Below, piece after piece: positions 36,301-46,827 of a stretch of DNA of 64,000 nucleotides. The notes below the pieces were generated by a model that had not been told where the DNA came from, searched no databases, and saw nothing but the letters and a program-made list of their open reading frames with translations. A program made the translations under genes and the position numbers. How positions within the stretch are numbered: position 1 is the first letter of the stretch; every line of letters starts with the position of its first letter. This DNA comes from Symbiotaphrina buchneri. Lineage: Eukaryota; Ascomycota; Symbiotaphrinales; Symbiotaphrinaceae. Where the stretch lies: NCBI GenBank assembly GCA_001599915.1, contig BCIG01000014.1, positions 496,001 through 560,000 on the forward strand, read 5' to 3'.

Positions 36301-37710
36301 TGGGGGTAGCTAGAGGATTTCACAACGCTCCGGCGCTCTACGGTGATACAGTCCGCAAAACTGATAAGATTACTGGGCTCCAGAGTGGCTTGAGAGTGGC
36401 AGGCAAAGTAATCGCTTCATTGGTTGCGTAGTATCACACACTAATCACCGTCTAGGAGCTTGGTTACGGACTGTTAGATGGAGTTTCTGGACTGGTTACG
36501 CAGCCGGTCCAAGGCGCACAGAAAGAGGGAGTGTCGGGTTTCTTCAAGGGCATGGGGAAGGGTATTGGGGGTCTCGTGCTAAAACCTGCAGCTGGTATGG
36601 CTTTAGCCGGCAAACATAGATCATTGCTGATACTTGGCAGGGTTCTGGGGCGTTCCTGGCTATACCTTCAAAGGGGCCTACAAGGAGCTGCAAAAGCAAT
36701 TCGGTTCTAGCGTCAACAACTATATTCTAGCTTCTCGGACGACACAAGGCTACGAGGACTGGACCAAATCGACATCGGAGGAACGATCTGAGATCCTCAG
36801 CAGGTGGCGGACCATTGAGGCGGATGTGAAAAAGAAAAGGGCCGGGGCATTTGGATTGAATGACAGAGGTCAGCAGCTGGGTGATGTGATCAGATCAACA
36901 GTAAAGGGCTACGAAACAGTCACAGGCAGGCGTCTCGGGAACAGGATCATCCAACGTACGGCAGCTAGACACGGGCCTCCCAGTCCTCCGCTCCATTTGG
37001 CACCGACACCAAGCCGTGTCAGCCGCGTCAGCCGTGTCACGTCAACCCCTGATGTTGAACCAACGGCTGCTACTGATCCCGCATACGAACATGCTATTCA
37101 ACGCTCTGTGGAACTGACATCTCGCGGTAACGCAGAAGAAGACGCACTTATCGAAAGGGCCTTGAGAGCCAGTGCCTTGGAACTTCATGCCGCGCGGTCT
37201 GAAGACGTTGATGATGATGAAGCCCTCCACCGAGCTATTCGCGCGAGTGTAACGGAGGCTGCTTTACATCAAAATGTCCCTGTTGGTCAGGAATCGGGCG
37301 TCGTGCACATGGATGAGCAAGATCGCCTCGGAGAGATCCTGGAAAGAAGTATAAGAGAACAGGGAGGGGCGGAAGTCCACCGAAGCGGCAGTGGGGACGA
37401 GGAAGACTTGAACCGTGTTTTGGAGGAATCGCGATTGGCCAACCAGGCAAGAGATGATGATTACGAAAGAGCTGTAGAGACATCTCGAGCTGAACAAGCG
37501 GAACAGCAACAGCGGGAAGCTGAAGCTAGGTCGAGGGAGGACGCTATCATGGAGTATGTAATGAGGCAGAGCCTTTTGGAGTCACAACATAAAAATTCGA
37601 CCTTGGAGGACAAGATGAATGATGACCAGAATGATGAGGAAATGGAGAAGGCCATCCAGCGAAGTTTGAAAGGTGGTCAAGATACTGGTGAAAGCTCCGG
37701 CACTTCATGA
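33384..37710 (+). CDS. GT28 sterol 3-beta-glucosyltransferase-like protein with C-terminal UIM-like repeats
   Basis: Eight exons (33384-33538, 33592-33782, 33839-34505, 34554-34790, 34859-35626, 35678-36407, 36456-36594, 36641-37710) sum to 1318 aa with consistent phases. The glycosyltransferase-28 N-domain starts near residue 170 ([20 protein letters not shown]), and the UDP-sugar-binding motif lies near 533 ([20 protein letters not shown], then [10 protein letters not shown]). These are hallmarks of UDP-glucose:sterol glucosyltransferases (UGT80/Atg26 class). A further conserved block, [20 protein letters not shown] to [12 protein letters not shown], resembles Vps13-type C-terminal segments. 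From about 1105 to 1310 come around eight short acidic helices of UIM form, such as [41 protein letters not shown] and [14 protein letters not shown]. There is no PH or GRAM domain, unlike Atg26. The first intron donor is weak, so the N-terminal ~52 residues are least certain. Confidence 0.88.
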
Positions 37711-37961
37711 ATCAATTCTTACTCGTCGGAGTTTATATCCATTTGGAGAACATTCATCAATGCAGTGCTAGTAACTATGAATCTGATACCAAAGTAACAA
37801 TTCAGTGGCATTTTCAGAGATACTCAACAAGTCCCGGCCGTGCCGCCCCGGCCCCAGGATAAATGCACCCCTGCACTTTAGAGCGTTCCAGTTCAGCAGC
37901 CAGCTCAAGCTTTGAAGTGTTTTTAGTTGGTAATTATAATTTGAAGTAGTGACAAAACAAC

Positions 37962-38366
37962 ATTCCTGCCTTCTTGTCAAGAAAATTTAAAGTAGAACAT
38001 TAACTCTTCGGAATGGATTTACACACTACTCGATAGTCGATACAATACACATGCTACCCAAACTTGCCATGGACACTACTAGGTGATCGTAGAGATAATT
38101 CAAAGCAGCACTGAATAGCCCTCAATTGGGGGAGTTTATCGATCTCGCTTTCATTAAAATCAGAAGAGGTTTTTGGGTGAGATTTTCTAGATATGAGTGT
38201 TGACATTCGTATGGGGGAAAATGCCAAGGTTTTATACCGTATTGATTTTGCAGTGGGGTATAAGGTAAAATAGTGCATGTAGTGTTCTGAGTAGTGTGTA
38301 AATCCATTCCCATAAACATTCCTTTCCTTCTTGCTGAGAAAATTCAAAATAGAACATTAATTCTTT
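37962..38366. repeat. Pair of direct repeats flanking the TIR element
   Basis: A segment at about 37962-38008 (AACATTCCTGCCTTCTTG, then AGAACATTAACTCTT) recurs diverged at about 38316-38366 (AACATTCCTTTCCTTCTTG, then AGAACATTAATTCTT). The two copies bracket the 301-bp element, about 350 bp apart. Confidence 0.7.
38010..38310. mobile_element. 301-bp element with perfect 22-bp terminal inverted repeats (MITE-like)
   Basis: The 22 bp at 38010-38031 (GGAATGGATTTACACACTAC then TC) are repeated exactly in inverse orientation at 38289-38310. The interior has no transposase frame. Size and perfect ends are those of a non-autonomous DNA element (MITE). No short target duplication is visible directly at the ends; instead longer direct repeats lie outside both ends. 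A foldback of other origin is possible. Confidence 0.6.
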
Positions 38367-38424
38367 AAGATTATTAAAACGACTATAATCATAATAATCT
38401 TACTGTTCAGTCTTATTCATGCTT

Positions 38425-39667
38425 AGGCTTGCAACTTTGCAAGTGATATAGTATACGGTATACCATCAAATATAACATAGCATGAATATAAATTATACAT
38501 CGGGTACCAAGTTCTAATATCATCAATACTTAACCATGCTTGCTGATGATACGCTTTCTACCAGTTGCAAGTTGGCATGGTTTACCAACTCAGAAAGTCA
38601 GCGCTAACTGGAGGTTGATACAAGCACCGATACCAATCCTGTCTAGTTAGTTTGGTATATTTATATAGTTGTATCTCAGGCTTGCAAATGATAGGGTATC
38701 TACCACTACTAACTAGTTATAAATATACCATACCACTGTTAAATACAGGTTGGTATCAAAATCCAGTACTACTGATACTTGGCCATGAATCATGATACCA
38801 TATTCTACTGATGTTAAATATGGTATATACCCGATCTACCATTAATAGGCTTGTTACTGATATGGTTTTTACTATTTAGTATAGTTTACCAACCTAGTAC
38901 TAAATATAGGTTAGTGTAAAGATTAGAAGATCTGATACCAGAACACTAGGTTTGCTGTTGGTATGGTATATATACCATTAGTTATAAATATACTATACAG
39001 TGTTAAATATGGTCTGGTACCCATTTTTGGTACTGATGGTACTTAGTCATGATACCATATTCTACCAACATTAAATGTGGTATATACCAGATTACCAGAT
39101 CAAAAAAATAAGATAAGAATTTTTTTCTTTTAGAATTACCATTTTCGAAAAGAATGTAAAACTAATACTTGTAACTGAATAAGTTCTATATTTATATTTC
39201 TAGTAACAAGGTATACTTAGGGCAGGTAAGAAAAGGATGTTAGCGTTCCTGCAGAGGCTAGCACTGTTAGCATTTATATTATTCCCCATACTATTCCCCA
39301 TACAAAATAGTGTTAGCTAACCTCTTTAGGGACCACAAGTTACCAGTTTATAAATACAAAGCCATACAGTCAGTTAATCTCCATTATTACATGTTACTGC
39401 AAGACCAGGCTTGCTGTTGGTATGGTATATACCACTGAATACAAATATACCACACGGTGCTAAATGTGGTCTGGTATCAATTTTTGGTACCAGTGGTACT
39501 TAGTCATGATACCATATTCTACCGGTGCTAAATGTGGTATAATACCAGATCACCAGATCAAAAAGATAAGATAAGAAAAAAAACTTTTGGATTTACCATT
39601 TTTGGAAGGGTATAAAACTAGCACTCAGTAAGTTCTGTTACTATATTTATAGTAGTAAACTATACCT
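38425..39667 (+). repeat. Degenerate AGGCTTGC...GGTAT repeat family, direct copies
   Basis: Copies starting with AGGCTTG or AGGTTTG followed by GGTAT-rich DNA begin at 38425, 38678, 38847, 38948 and 39407. The last two are the best preserved: 38948-39214 and 39407-39667 align over about 260 bp (shared blocks GCTGTTGGTATGGTATATA, GGTACTTAGTCATGATACCA and CCAGATCAAAAA). They differ mainly by transitions. Confidence 0.75.
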
Positions 39668-40249
39668 AATCGGGTTTAATGTACAAGGTGGCTTGCATTA
39701 GTGTGTATTAGTGTGCAGTAGTGTGCATTAGTTTGTATTAATGTGTTTTACTAATTGTTAGTGCTTATAAATACGAGGTAAGCTAGGCCCGAAGAGGCAG
39801 GTTGGTTAGAATACGATCGTATTTCGTATTTCCTTGAATTCTAACCGAGCTGCTGTCCCAAGTCCTTTTTCAAAAATAACTTGTGCAAAAAGGCTTTTTG
39901 CACTTCCAACTTGTTGCTGTCCTACAGTTCCTAGCCATCGTAGGACTTCAAAACAGAAAATGCTAATATCTCAACCATTCCTAATTGGATTTTGAAATTT
40001 CAAAAAGGGTATTACTCAACAAAGAATTTGCTATACAACTGTATTTTTATATTAAAATATTGATTCTTCACCAAGATAAAATTAGGTTTCGCTTAAAGTT
40101 GCTTACTAAGCGCTTAGTAAACAGTATAAGTAAAATATAATGAATACTTGGCGGTAGTATTCGTATTCATAACTAGTGGTATCTGGTACTAGGGGTCTAA
40201 ACTACCACATGTAGTCAAGTTTCTTGGCGGGCAAGCTTAAAAGGCCCAA

Positions 40250-40286
40250 ATACCATACCATACCATACTATACCAACGGCAAGCCT
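40250..40286 (-). repeat. Inverted copy of the AGGCTTGC...GGTAT motif
   Basis: Read on the minus strand this gives AGGCTTGCCGTTGGTATAGT followed by GGTATGGTAT repeats, matching the start of the copy at 39407. Further inverse copies end at 41295 and 42735. Opposed copies 39407 and 40286 could be ends of one element of about 880 bp. Confidence 0.6.
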
Positions 40287-40849
40287 GTACAAGATGTTGA
40301 GCTTTCAACAACTTCAGGAGCTTGTACGTTGCTTATAAGCTGTCTTGTAAACAGTTTACACCTTGGGGAGAATCAGTTTAACCCTGAATAAGAGCTGTAT
40401 AGAGGTAATCTAATACCTTAATTGACCAATAAGATGTTGGAGATAACATCAAAAGAGAAAGTATTAGCTTCTTAGAAAAGAAACAAGGTGGTGATCTTAA
40501 AGCCCCTGAACTATCTATATAATGTTCCTATAGCCTCCTTTGAACTTGGTATTACAACCTTCTTCCTATCTCTCTATCTTCTTACCTACACTGTTTCTGT
40601 AACTGCTTCTGTAACTGTTTCCGTAATTATGTTAACCAACATTAAATCAACTATCCTTACTGTTAAAATACTAAGCGCCAATAAGCACTGCTATCCTGGA
40701 ACGCTCCAGAACACGGTAGAACGTGAATACAGGGCAAGGTGGCTGGCTGAAACACAGTGAAACACTTGTGTAATTTACCTCTGGCTGATGCAGCTGCTAG
40801 CCAGAAATGAAACCTACCAGTTAGCAGGTGAATCCTGCTAGCTAGATGG

Positions 40850-41002
40850 TAAAACAAGCTAGCAGTAGCAAAACAAGCTAGTTGGTAGCAAAACAAGCTA
40901 ACTGATAGCAAAATAAGCTAGCTGGTAGCAAAACAAGCTAACTGATAGCAAAATAAGCTAGCTGGTAGCAAAACAAGCTAACTGATAGCAAAACAAGCTA
41001 CA
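40850..41002 (+). repeat. 20-bp tandem array
   Basis: About seven to eight units of a 20-bp word alternate between GGTAGCAAAACAAGCTAACT and GATAGCAAAATAAGCTAGCT, so the higher-order period is 40 bp. The units are contiguous, with no unique spacers, so this is a minisatellite and not a CRISPR array. Confidence 0.85.
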
Positions 41003-41004
41003 TG

Positions 41005-41260
41005 TTCCAGATTCACTGAGCCATGTAAGAAAACACATAATGCTGTAAGCTGCACCTTAATGCACACTGTAGCAGAAATAGGGGAACGGCAATAACAAGC
41101 TTACCGCCTTCCCTTTCATGTCTATAAAAGTAGAGCGCAATTCCCAGATAGATATCCATCAATTCAATCAGCATTCACACCTGCTTCCACATTCACACTG
41201 CTCCAAGCTGTATCCTTCTGCTTTACCTTTTCACATCTTGACAGTTGGGTTTAAGAAGGC
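41005..41260 (+). mobile_element. Possible second LTR fragment
   Basis: After the tandem array comes DNA with a TATA-like TCTATAAAAG at 41121, then a C/T- and CA-rich stretch (ATCAATTCAATCAGCATTCA). This arrangement is common in LTRs of fungal copia elements. No matching partner was found in the window, so it may be a solo LTR or LTR piece nested in the fossil. Confidence 0.3.
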
Positions 41261-41545
41261 CAAAAACCAAACTACACTACACCAACAACAAGCCTGGTTT
41301 CAACTTCCCAGGATACAAAATGTTCCTAAGATATAAAATGTTAACTATATCAATAAATCAAAAAACAAGTAATAAACCTAGTTTATATAACAGATTTAAA
41401 TATTAGTATCCTTATTATAAGAAAGCTTTAACTAGTTCTAATCAGGAAAATTGGATAAAAACTATGGAAAAAGAAGTTTCTAACTTATAAAATCAAAATA
41501 CCTAGAGTTTAAACAAATTTCCAGGACAAGTTTATTATTGATATA

Positions 41546-41830
41546 GTGTTTAAAGGTATGCCGTGCAGCTTGATTCACTACTATCTGAGGTGGGAAACAT
41601 GCTCTAGCTATATGCCTGCGCTCCTAGCTACCTTGGTGGTGCAGCCCTGCCTTGCAGGTGTGGCTCCCCCTTTGGTGGTGCAGCTTTGTACCTTCTTGCC
41701 TATTTACCCTGAGCATGGTAAGCCGATGTGGTGGCAGAACCATACTACCTACAGAGCTGCACCTCTTGCAGAGCCTTAACACTACCAAGCTCTCCAAGAT
41801 GCTGCGATTGCTATATTCCAACATATAGTT
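41546..41830 (+). repeat. GC-richer islet with GGTGGTGCAG duplication
   Basis: A patch of ordinary base composition inside the AT-rich island. CTTGGTGGTGCAGC and TTTGGTGGTGCAGC are two near copies about 40 bp apart. Its end (41769-41825: GCAGAGCC, then CCAAG, then TGCGATTGCTAT) recurs at 43053-43120, next to the degenerate minisatellite, so both belong to one repeat family. Confidence 0.5.
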
Positions 41831-42732
41831 TGGTTTTTAGTCTTTTTAAAGTTTCAATCCAATTGTTAGAACCTATAGGTTGCTAGATTAATATACCTTT
41901 TAAAAAATTTTTTACCAAAAACCAATAGTTTTTTAATTTAGTTTTTTTTACCAAACAACTAGAATATTATAAGTTTTTTTTAGTTAAAATTATTAGTTTT
42001 AAAAAGGACTTAGAACTAGAGTTTAATAGGTTTTATTTAGTTATTTATAATCTATTATTACTATATTTTATTAGTTTTAGTTTATAAAATAGCTTATATT
42101 AATTTGTATTAGTATATATTAGTGTATATTAGCTTGTATTAATGTGTTTTACTAATTGTTAATACTTATAATATAATTATACAAGGTAAGCTAGGTAGAA
42201 AGAGATAGGTTAGTTAAAATATAATTGTATTTTATATTTTCTAAAATTCTAACTAAACTGTTATTCTAGGTCTTTTTAATACTTTTAACTTATTATTATC
42301 TTGTAATATCTGGTTACCCTATATAGAATATAAAGTTAGGGTTATACCTAGAAAATAATAATATCTTAGCTATTATCAATCAGGTTTTCAATTTCAAAAA
42401 ACATATTATTTAACAGTAAGTTTGTTATATAATAATGTTTTTATTATTTTAAAAGGTTAATAATTTATTTACTAGGATAAAATTAAGGTTTTGTTTAAAG
42501 ATGTTTACTAAGTATTTATCTTATCAGATGATTTAGACCTTATCAAATACTACCAGAGAAATGCTTTTCCTAGTTACAATCTAGTTTTATTTGGGTTTTT
42601 ACCAACCTAGAGAAAAGTACCATTATATCAAACCAGCTGGTAGTTTGGTATCAGATCTCTACACCAACTTATATAGACATAGTACCAGGTTGGTAAATTA
42701 CACCAACTGGTAAACACTATACCAGTGGCAAG

Positions 42733-43025
42733 CCTGTTTTCACCAGCCAGATTTTCCAGATTTTCCGGAATTTTCGGTCCTACTAGCCAGAATTTCAGTC
42801 CTAATACTAGAATTTTCCACCCTGTACTAGCCAGAAATTCCGGAATTTTTGGTCCTTACCAGCTGGAATTTCAGTTTCTTCACCAGCCGGCCAGAACTCC
42901 AGAATTTCAGTCCTTACCAAGCAGAATTTCCGGAATTTCGGTCCTTACCAGCCAGATTTTGGATTTTCCGGAATTTAGTTTCTCTACCAGCCGGCCAGAA
43001 TTTCCGGAATTTTTGGTCCTGCACC
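42733..43025 (+). repeat. Degenerate minisatellite (CCAGAATTTCCGGAATTT units)
   Basis: Around nine imperfect units of 24-40 bp, each containing GCCAGAATTTCCGGAATTT and a CGGTCCTTACCA-like end. A 148-codon frame runs through it, giving a repetitive Phe/Ser/Pro-rich peptide; I regard this as a by-product of the repeat. A perfect small palindrome, GCAGCAGAGCCTCTGCTGC, follows at about 43027. Confidence 0.75.
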
Positions 43026-43310
43026 AGCAGCAGAGCCTCTGCTGCAGAGGTCAGGAGCAGAGCCTCAGAGAACACCACCAAGATCCGCCAAGACGGTGCG
43101 ATTGCTATGTTCATACAACAAGCTGTAGAATACTGGAAAGCACATCATATTGTTGTATAATTAGACTGTAAAGGTGCGGAGTGAGAGCTTGCCAAGTTCA
43201 TGCGCACGAGGGGGGTGTGATTGATAAATTGATAAATCAATCACTTTAAGCTTTATCCACTTCCACAGCCACCGGTATCGGATCCAACCCCACCTTCGAA
43301 GTTTTGGCGA

Positions 43311-43317
43311 TGAGTCA
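43311..43317 (+). promoter_or_regulatory. TGAGTCA site upstream of LYS9 (Gcn4/CpcA type)
   Basis: A perfect 7-bp TGAGTCA lies 174 bp before the LYS9 start codon. It is the consensus bound by Gcn4/CPC1/CpcA in the general amino acid control, known to induce lysine genes. Chance occurrence of a 7-mer is possible, but position and gene fit well. Confidence 0.6.
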
Positions 43318-43490
43318 AGGGCGGCACTAACAAACGCTGCAGCAACACCCCTCCAAGTTCAATTGCGTCCAACGGCAAGGCCTTTGCACATTGTCTTATA
43401 TCAGATACTGTAATTGGCGTCGCCTAGCTGCTCGTTGATCACGGACAGGGCAATCTCGGGCCAAAAATAAAAAAACCAGAAAACCCCAAA

Positions 43491-45797
43491 ATGGCGTCCC
43501 AAAGGTAAGGCACAACTTGCCAGGCCCGCAGAAGAAGCTCATACTCACGACGGATGCATTCGCAGTGTTTTGATGCTCGGCGCTGGTTTCGTCACAAGAC
43601 CAACGCTCGATATCCTATCCCAATCGGGCATCCCCGTGACCGTCGGTATGATTTCCCTTTGATTGGTACGGTGCATCATGTCTAGTCGCTGACGCTTCGC
43701 AGCTTGCAGGACCCTCGAATCTGCCAAATCCCTCTCGCAGGGCGTCAAGAATGCCACGCCCATCTCGCTCGATGTCACAAATGACCAGGCCTTGGACGCC
43801 GAGCTTGCGAAGCACGACCTTGTCATCAGCTTGATCCCCTACACCTTTCACGCCGCCGTCATCAAATCCGCCATCCGCCAAAAGAAGCACGTTGTGACCA
43901 CAAGTTATGTTTCACCGGCTATGCTGGAGCTCGACCAACAGTGTAAAGACGCCGGTATCACTGTCATGAACGAGATCGGATTGGGTAGGCCATCTCTAGA
44001 AGCTAGCCTTTCATATTATCTTCGTGCTGACTGGATCGGCTACAGATCCGGGAATCGATCATCTATGTAAGAATCCGCGCCGAATACGGACGGGCAAAGG
44101 GCATTGATACTTTTAGACGCCGTCAAGACCATTGAAGAGGTCCACAGAGAAGGTGGAAAGATCCTGTCGTTCTTATCATACTGTGGAGGTCTACCGGCAC
44201 CAGAGAGCTCTGGTAACCCCTTGGGTTACAAATTCTCATGGTCAGGTTCCCAGTCCTATTTTGTAAACATGATCTGGATTCCAATGCCTTCACGCATGTG
44301 GTCTCGCGGAGTTTCTGGTTGCGGGCGCTTGACAGTCTTTGGAACTATGATGCTAACGCAGCAGGGTTGAAGGTCACCCCGCGGAGTCCTGCTTGCATTG
44401 CGGAACCCTGCTAGTTTCTATCAAGATGACAAGATCGTCAACGTGGCAGGTCCAGGTAAGAATTCTGCGCACACAATTCACGTTTGCCACCGAACATGAG
44501 CGAGGACAATGGACTGGCGCTTCGCTTTCTTGAAAACCAAACTACTAACATATGTCGATCAAAGACCTAATGGCTACTGCTAAGCCATACCACATTTATC
44601 CAGGTAAGCGTAGCCGTGTCCTGTAGTTTGTCCGATCTCTGGTCTCAAGTTGGAGATCTCTTTTTAAGAGATGAACATTGATTTTCATGGACGGCACTGA
44701 CTTCCTGGGTTCGAAGGATTCGCGTTCGTTGCATATCCCAACAGAGATTCTACCGGATACAAGGAGCGCTACAACATCCCCGAGGCGCAGACTATCATCA
44801 GGTACACTTCCCGGTTTAGATGCTCGTTCGCCTAAAGCGTGGCTCACATGTTTTTAGAGGTACTTTGCGATATGCGGGCTTTCCAGAATTTGTCAAGGTT
44901 CTTGTCGATATAGGTTTCCTCAAAGATGAGGAACAGAGCTACTGCATGCAACCAATCCCTTGGAAGGAGGTTACGCAGAAGCTCCTGGAAGCTCCATCTT
45001 CAGATGAAAAGGACCTCGTCGATGCTATTTCCTCCAAGACCACTTTCAAGGACAACGAGCAAAAAGACCGCATTCTGGCTGGCCTGAAATGGCTTGGGAT
45101 CTTTTCATCCGAGAAAGTAAGTAACCGTTCGTTTTGTTTCTGCTTGCTCTAGGTATTGCCTGCGGCAGTCAGCTGCAGGCGTACACAGTACTATTAACAG
45201 GTCTTACTGACACCGTTGGGTTGAAAGATTATTCCAAGGGGAAACCCTCTCGACACTCTTTGCGCCACTCTCGAAAAGAAAATGCAGTTTGGCGAAGGAG
45301 AAAGGGATCTTGTGATGTAAGTGTCCAATGGAGTGGCAGGCCACTGCCCTGGTTGTAACACTCCAAGTTTATTATCGTGGCATCTGCGTAAATGTACTGC
45401 TAACACTGCGAAGGCTGCAGCATAAGTTCGAGGTCGAGCTGAATGATGGTAGCAAGCAGACCAGACTTTCGACCTTTTGCGAGTATGGTAGCACCGAACC
45501 AGGTGGCTATTCAGCAATGGCCAAGCTTGGTGAGCATCCGCACTCGACCTAATAATTGCACTTTGATTGACTGGACTCAGTTGGTATTCCATGCGCGGTT
45601 GCTGTCAAACAAGTTCTGGATGGTACCCTTTCCGAGAAAGGTGTTCTTGCTCCGATGAACAGCAAGATCAACGATCCTCTAATAAAAGAGCTCAAGGTAA
45701 GCAAAAGGAAAGTAGCTGGTCAACCCAATTCCAAAAAGCTTATCTTTATTCCGTCTAGAAATACGGCATTTCTTGCAAGGAGGAGATCATCGCATAG
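43491..45797 (+). CDS. LYS9: Saccharopine reductase (saccharopine dehydrogenase, NADP+, L-glutamate-forming)
   Basis: Penultimate step of the alpha-aminoadipate lysine pathway: alpha-aminoadipate semialdehyde plus glutamate to saccharopine. Thirteen exons (43491-43504, 43566-43645, 43703-43984, 44046-44066, 44117-44240, 44373-44455, 44565-44603, 44717-44801, 44858-45116, 45228-45316, 45414-45529, 45581-45696, 45759-45797) total 1347 nt, 448 aa; the yeast enzyme has 446. The Rossmann start [12 protein letters not shown] is followed by [14 protein letters not shown], then EIGLDPGIDHLYAVKTI and [22 protein letters not shown]. After that come [13 protein letters not shown] and [20 protein letters not shown], and the end is [12 protein letters not shown]. 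Several introns are about 100-130 nt, twice the usual size here. It directly borders the AT-rich island but shows no damage. Confidence 0.96.
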
Positions 45798-46049
45798 GGA
45801 TCTGGGAAACAGGAAACCATCAAGTCAAGTCACAAAAAGATGGTTTTTGAACCTCAGATCAAGATGTAGGGTACCTTCACTGCCGTCTCAAAAGCATAGT
45901 GCAGACTTTTATAGATCAAGCATCATTCGTCAATAGTTTATGACTCTTCCCTAAGAATATCAACAAATCTTCATAGATTCTTTCTTGTTTTAAACCTGAA
46001 TCCGATTTGAGATCACCTGAAGCGTATGAACACCGGTACTACGGCAATC

Positions 46050-46827
46050 CTATAACTTGTAGGACCAGTTGTTGCTGTTGAAAGCAATCTCGAACTCTCC
46101 GCCATTGAACAAACCGATGGCCGCATACAAATCATGCTGACCTTCAAGCCCCTCCACGCCGAGGTCTTCGTTGGCGTCACGTTCCTCATGTAAGTCCCAG
46201 CTTGATTCTTTCTTGCCGTTCCTCGTAAAAAAGACCTGCACGTCTAGGATAGGGGGTCCCGACGCTCCCTTGGAAGCATATTGGGAAGCAGAGAAGGTCA
46301 TTCCCAGACCCAACGTCTCACCAGGCCGGAACGGTCTGACGAAATCCTTTCCACCCCAGGCTGGACTGGTCAGCTTGTCGCACTTCCAGGATCACGCGAG
46401 TGGACGTACTATCATTGACATATCTCCGCCCGTCATCGCCGTGTACTCCAATACTTGCTCTTTCCCACCCGGGCATCCGCCAGGTCGGATACGGAGGGGC
46501 GATGAAACCAAGAGCGATCGAACTCTCGCCATTTTCGCTACCGCGGCCGAGTGACAGCAACTTGACCTCATAGTAGATGGTCTTGGGTACCTCCGTAACA
46601 GCGGGGGAGTCACTCTTCGCGGAGTAGAGAGGTAATGTAGTCAATAGACAAGCGTCTCTGCTTCCCGAGCGACTCTTTGCCTTTACCACCCCGGTCTGAA
46701 CTTGTCCTTTCCACGTTCTGGTTGTTTGCGGGGCAAGATCGCCCCAGAACTCCTTGGGCCGCGAAAGGTTGATATTTCCAGTTTTGATGGCGTTCTGACA
46801 CGGAAGGCCAACTTGTGGAACTATCAT
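46050..46827 (-). CDS. SPRY-domain protein, possibly N-terminally incomplete
   Basis: Two exons on the minus strand, 46827-46410 and 46360-46050 (49-nt intron), give 242 aa. The SPRY core is visible: KTIYYEVKLLSL, SIALGFIAPPYPTWRMPGWE, SIGVHGDDGRRYVNDTWGGK, ETLGLGMTFS and DVQVFFTRNGKK. The intron restores NDTWGGKDFVRPF. The frame is open a further 17 codons before the chosen ATG, up to a stop, and no clear upstream exon was found. Its 5' part overlaps, in antisense, the beginning of the FHIP/RAI16-like gene. SPRY domains bind peptides; the partner is unknown. The true start may lie in another exon. Confidence 0.75.

Larger units (their letters stand above)
39691..42515 (+). mobile_element. 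Fossil Ty1/copia-like LTR element, decayed
   Basis: Two direct repeats of about 425 bp, at about 39691-40121 and 42092-42515, share TTGTATTAATGTGTTTTACT, GGTAAGCTAGG and the order of all later blocks; the second copy has strongly RIP-like transition bias. Between them, at about 41430-41560, is a remnant resembling the start of a copia reverse-transcriptase domain. The internal region is far shorter than a full element and contains many breaks; it is nested with other repeats (tandem array, GC-richer islet). I judge it an old, inactive copy. Ends and family are moderately supported; the long repeats could also be a segment duplicated in another way. Confidence 0.5.
37711..43200. repeat. AT-rich, repeat-filled island with RIP-like composition
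   Basis: From about 37.7 kb composition falls abruptly to AT-rich DNA, with TA-rich and TTAG/CTAA words, and recovers just before 43.2 kb. No host gene was found inside. It consists of diverged repeat copies, a TIR element, a fossil LTR-type element and tandem arrays (listed separately). Paired repeat copies differ mostly by C-to-T and G-to-A changes, as expected from repeat-induced point mutation in ascomycetes. Two less AT-rich islets (about 41540-41830 and 42725-43160) look younger or protected. Confidence 0.8.

Noticed and set aside
39238-39391. Solo LTR of about 150 bp (TGTTAGC...TTACA with a TATAAATAC box)
   Set aside because: Ends look right, but no target duplication or second copy was found; left as a possibility only.
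40850-41002. CRISPR-like array
   Set aside because: Units are contiguous, without unique spacers, in a eukaryotic AT-rich repeat island; it is a minisatellite.
42725-43171. 148-codon protein-coding gene
   Set aside because: The frame follows a degenerate tandem repeat and overlaps a second open frame; no domain.
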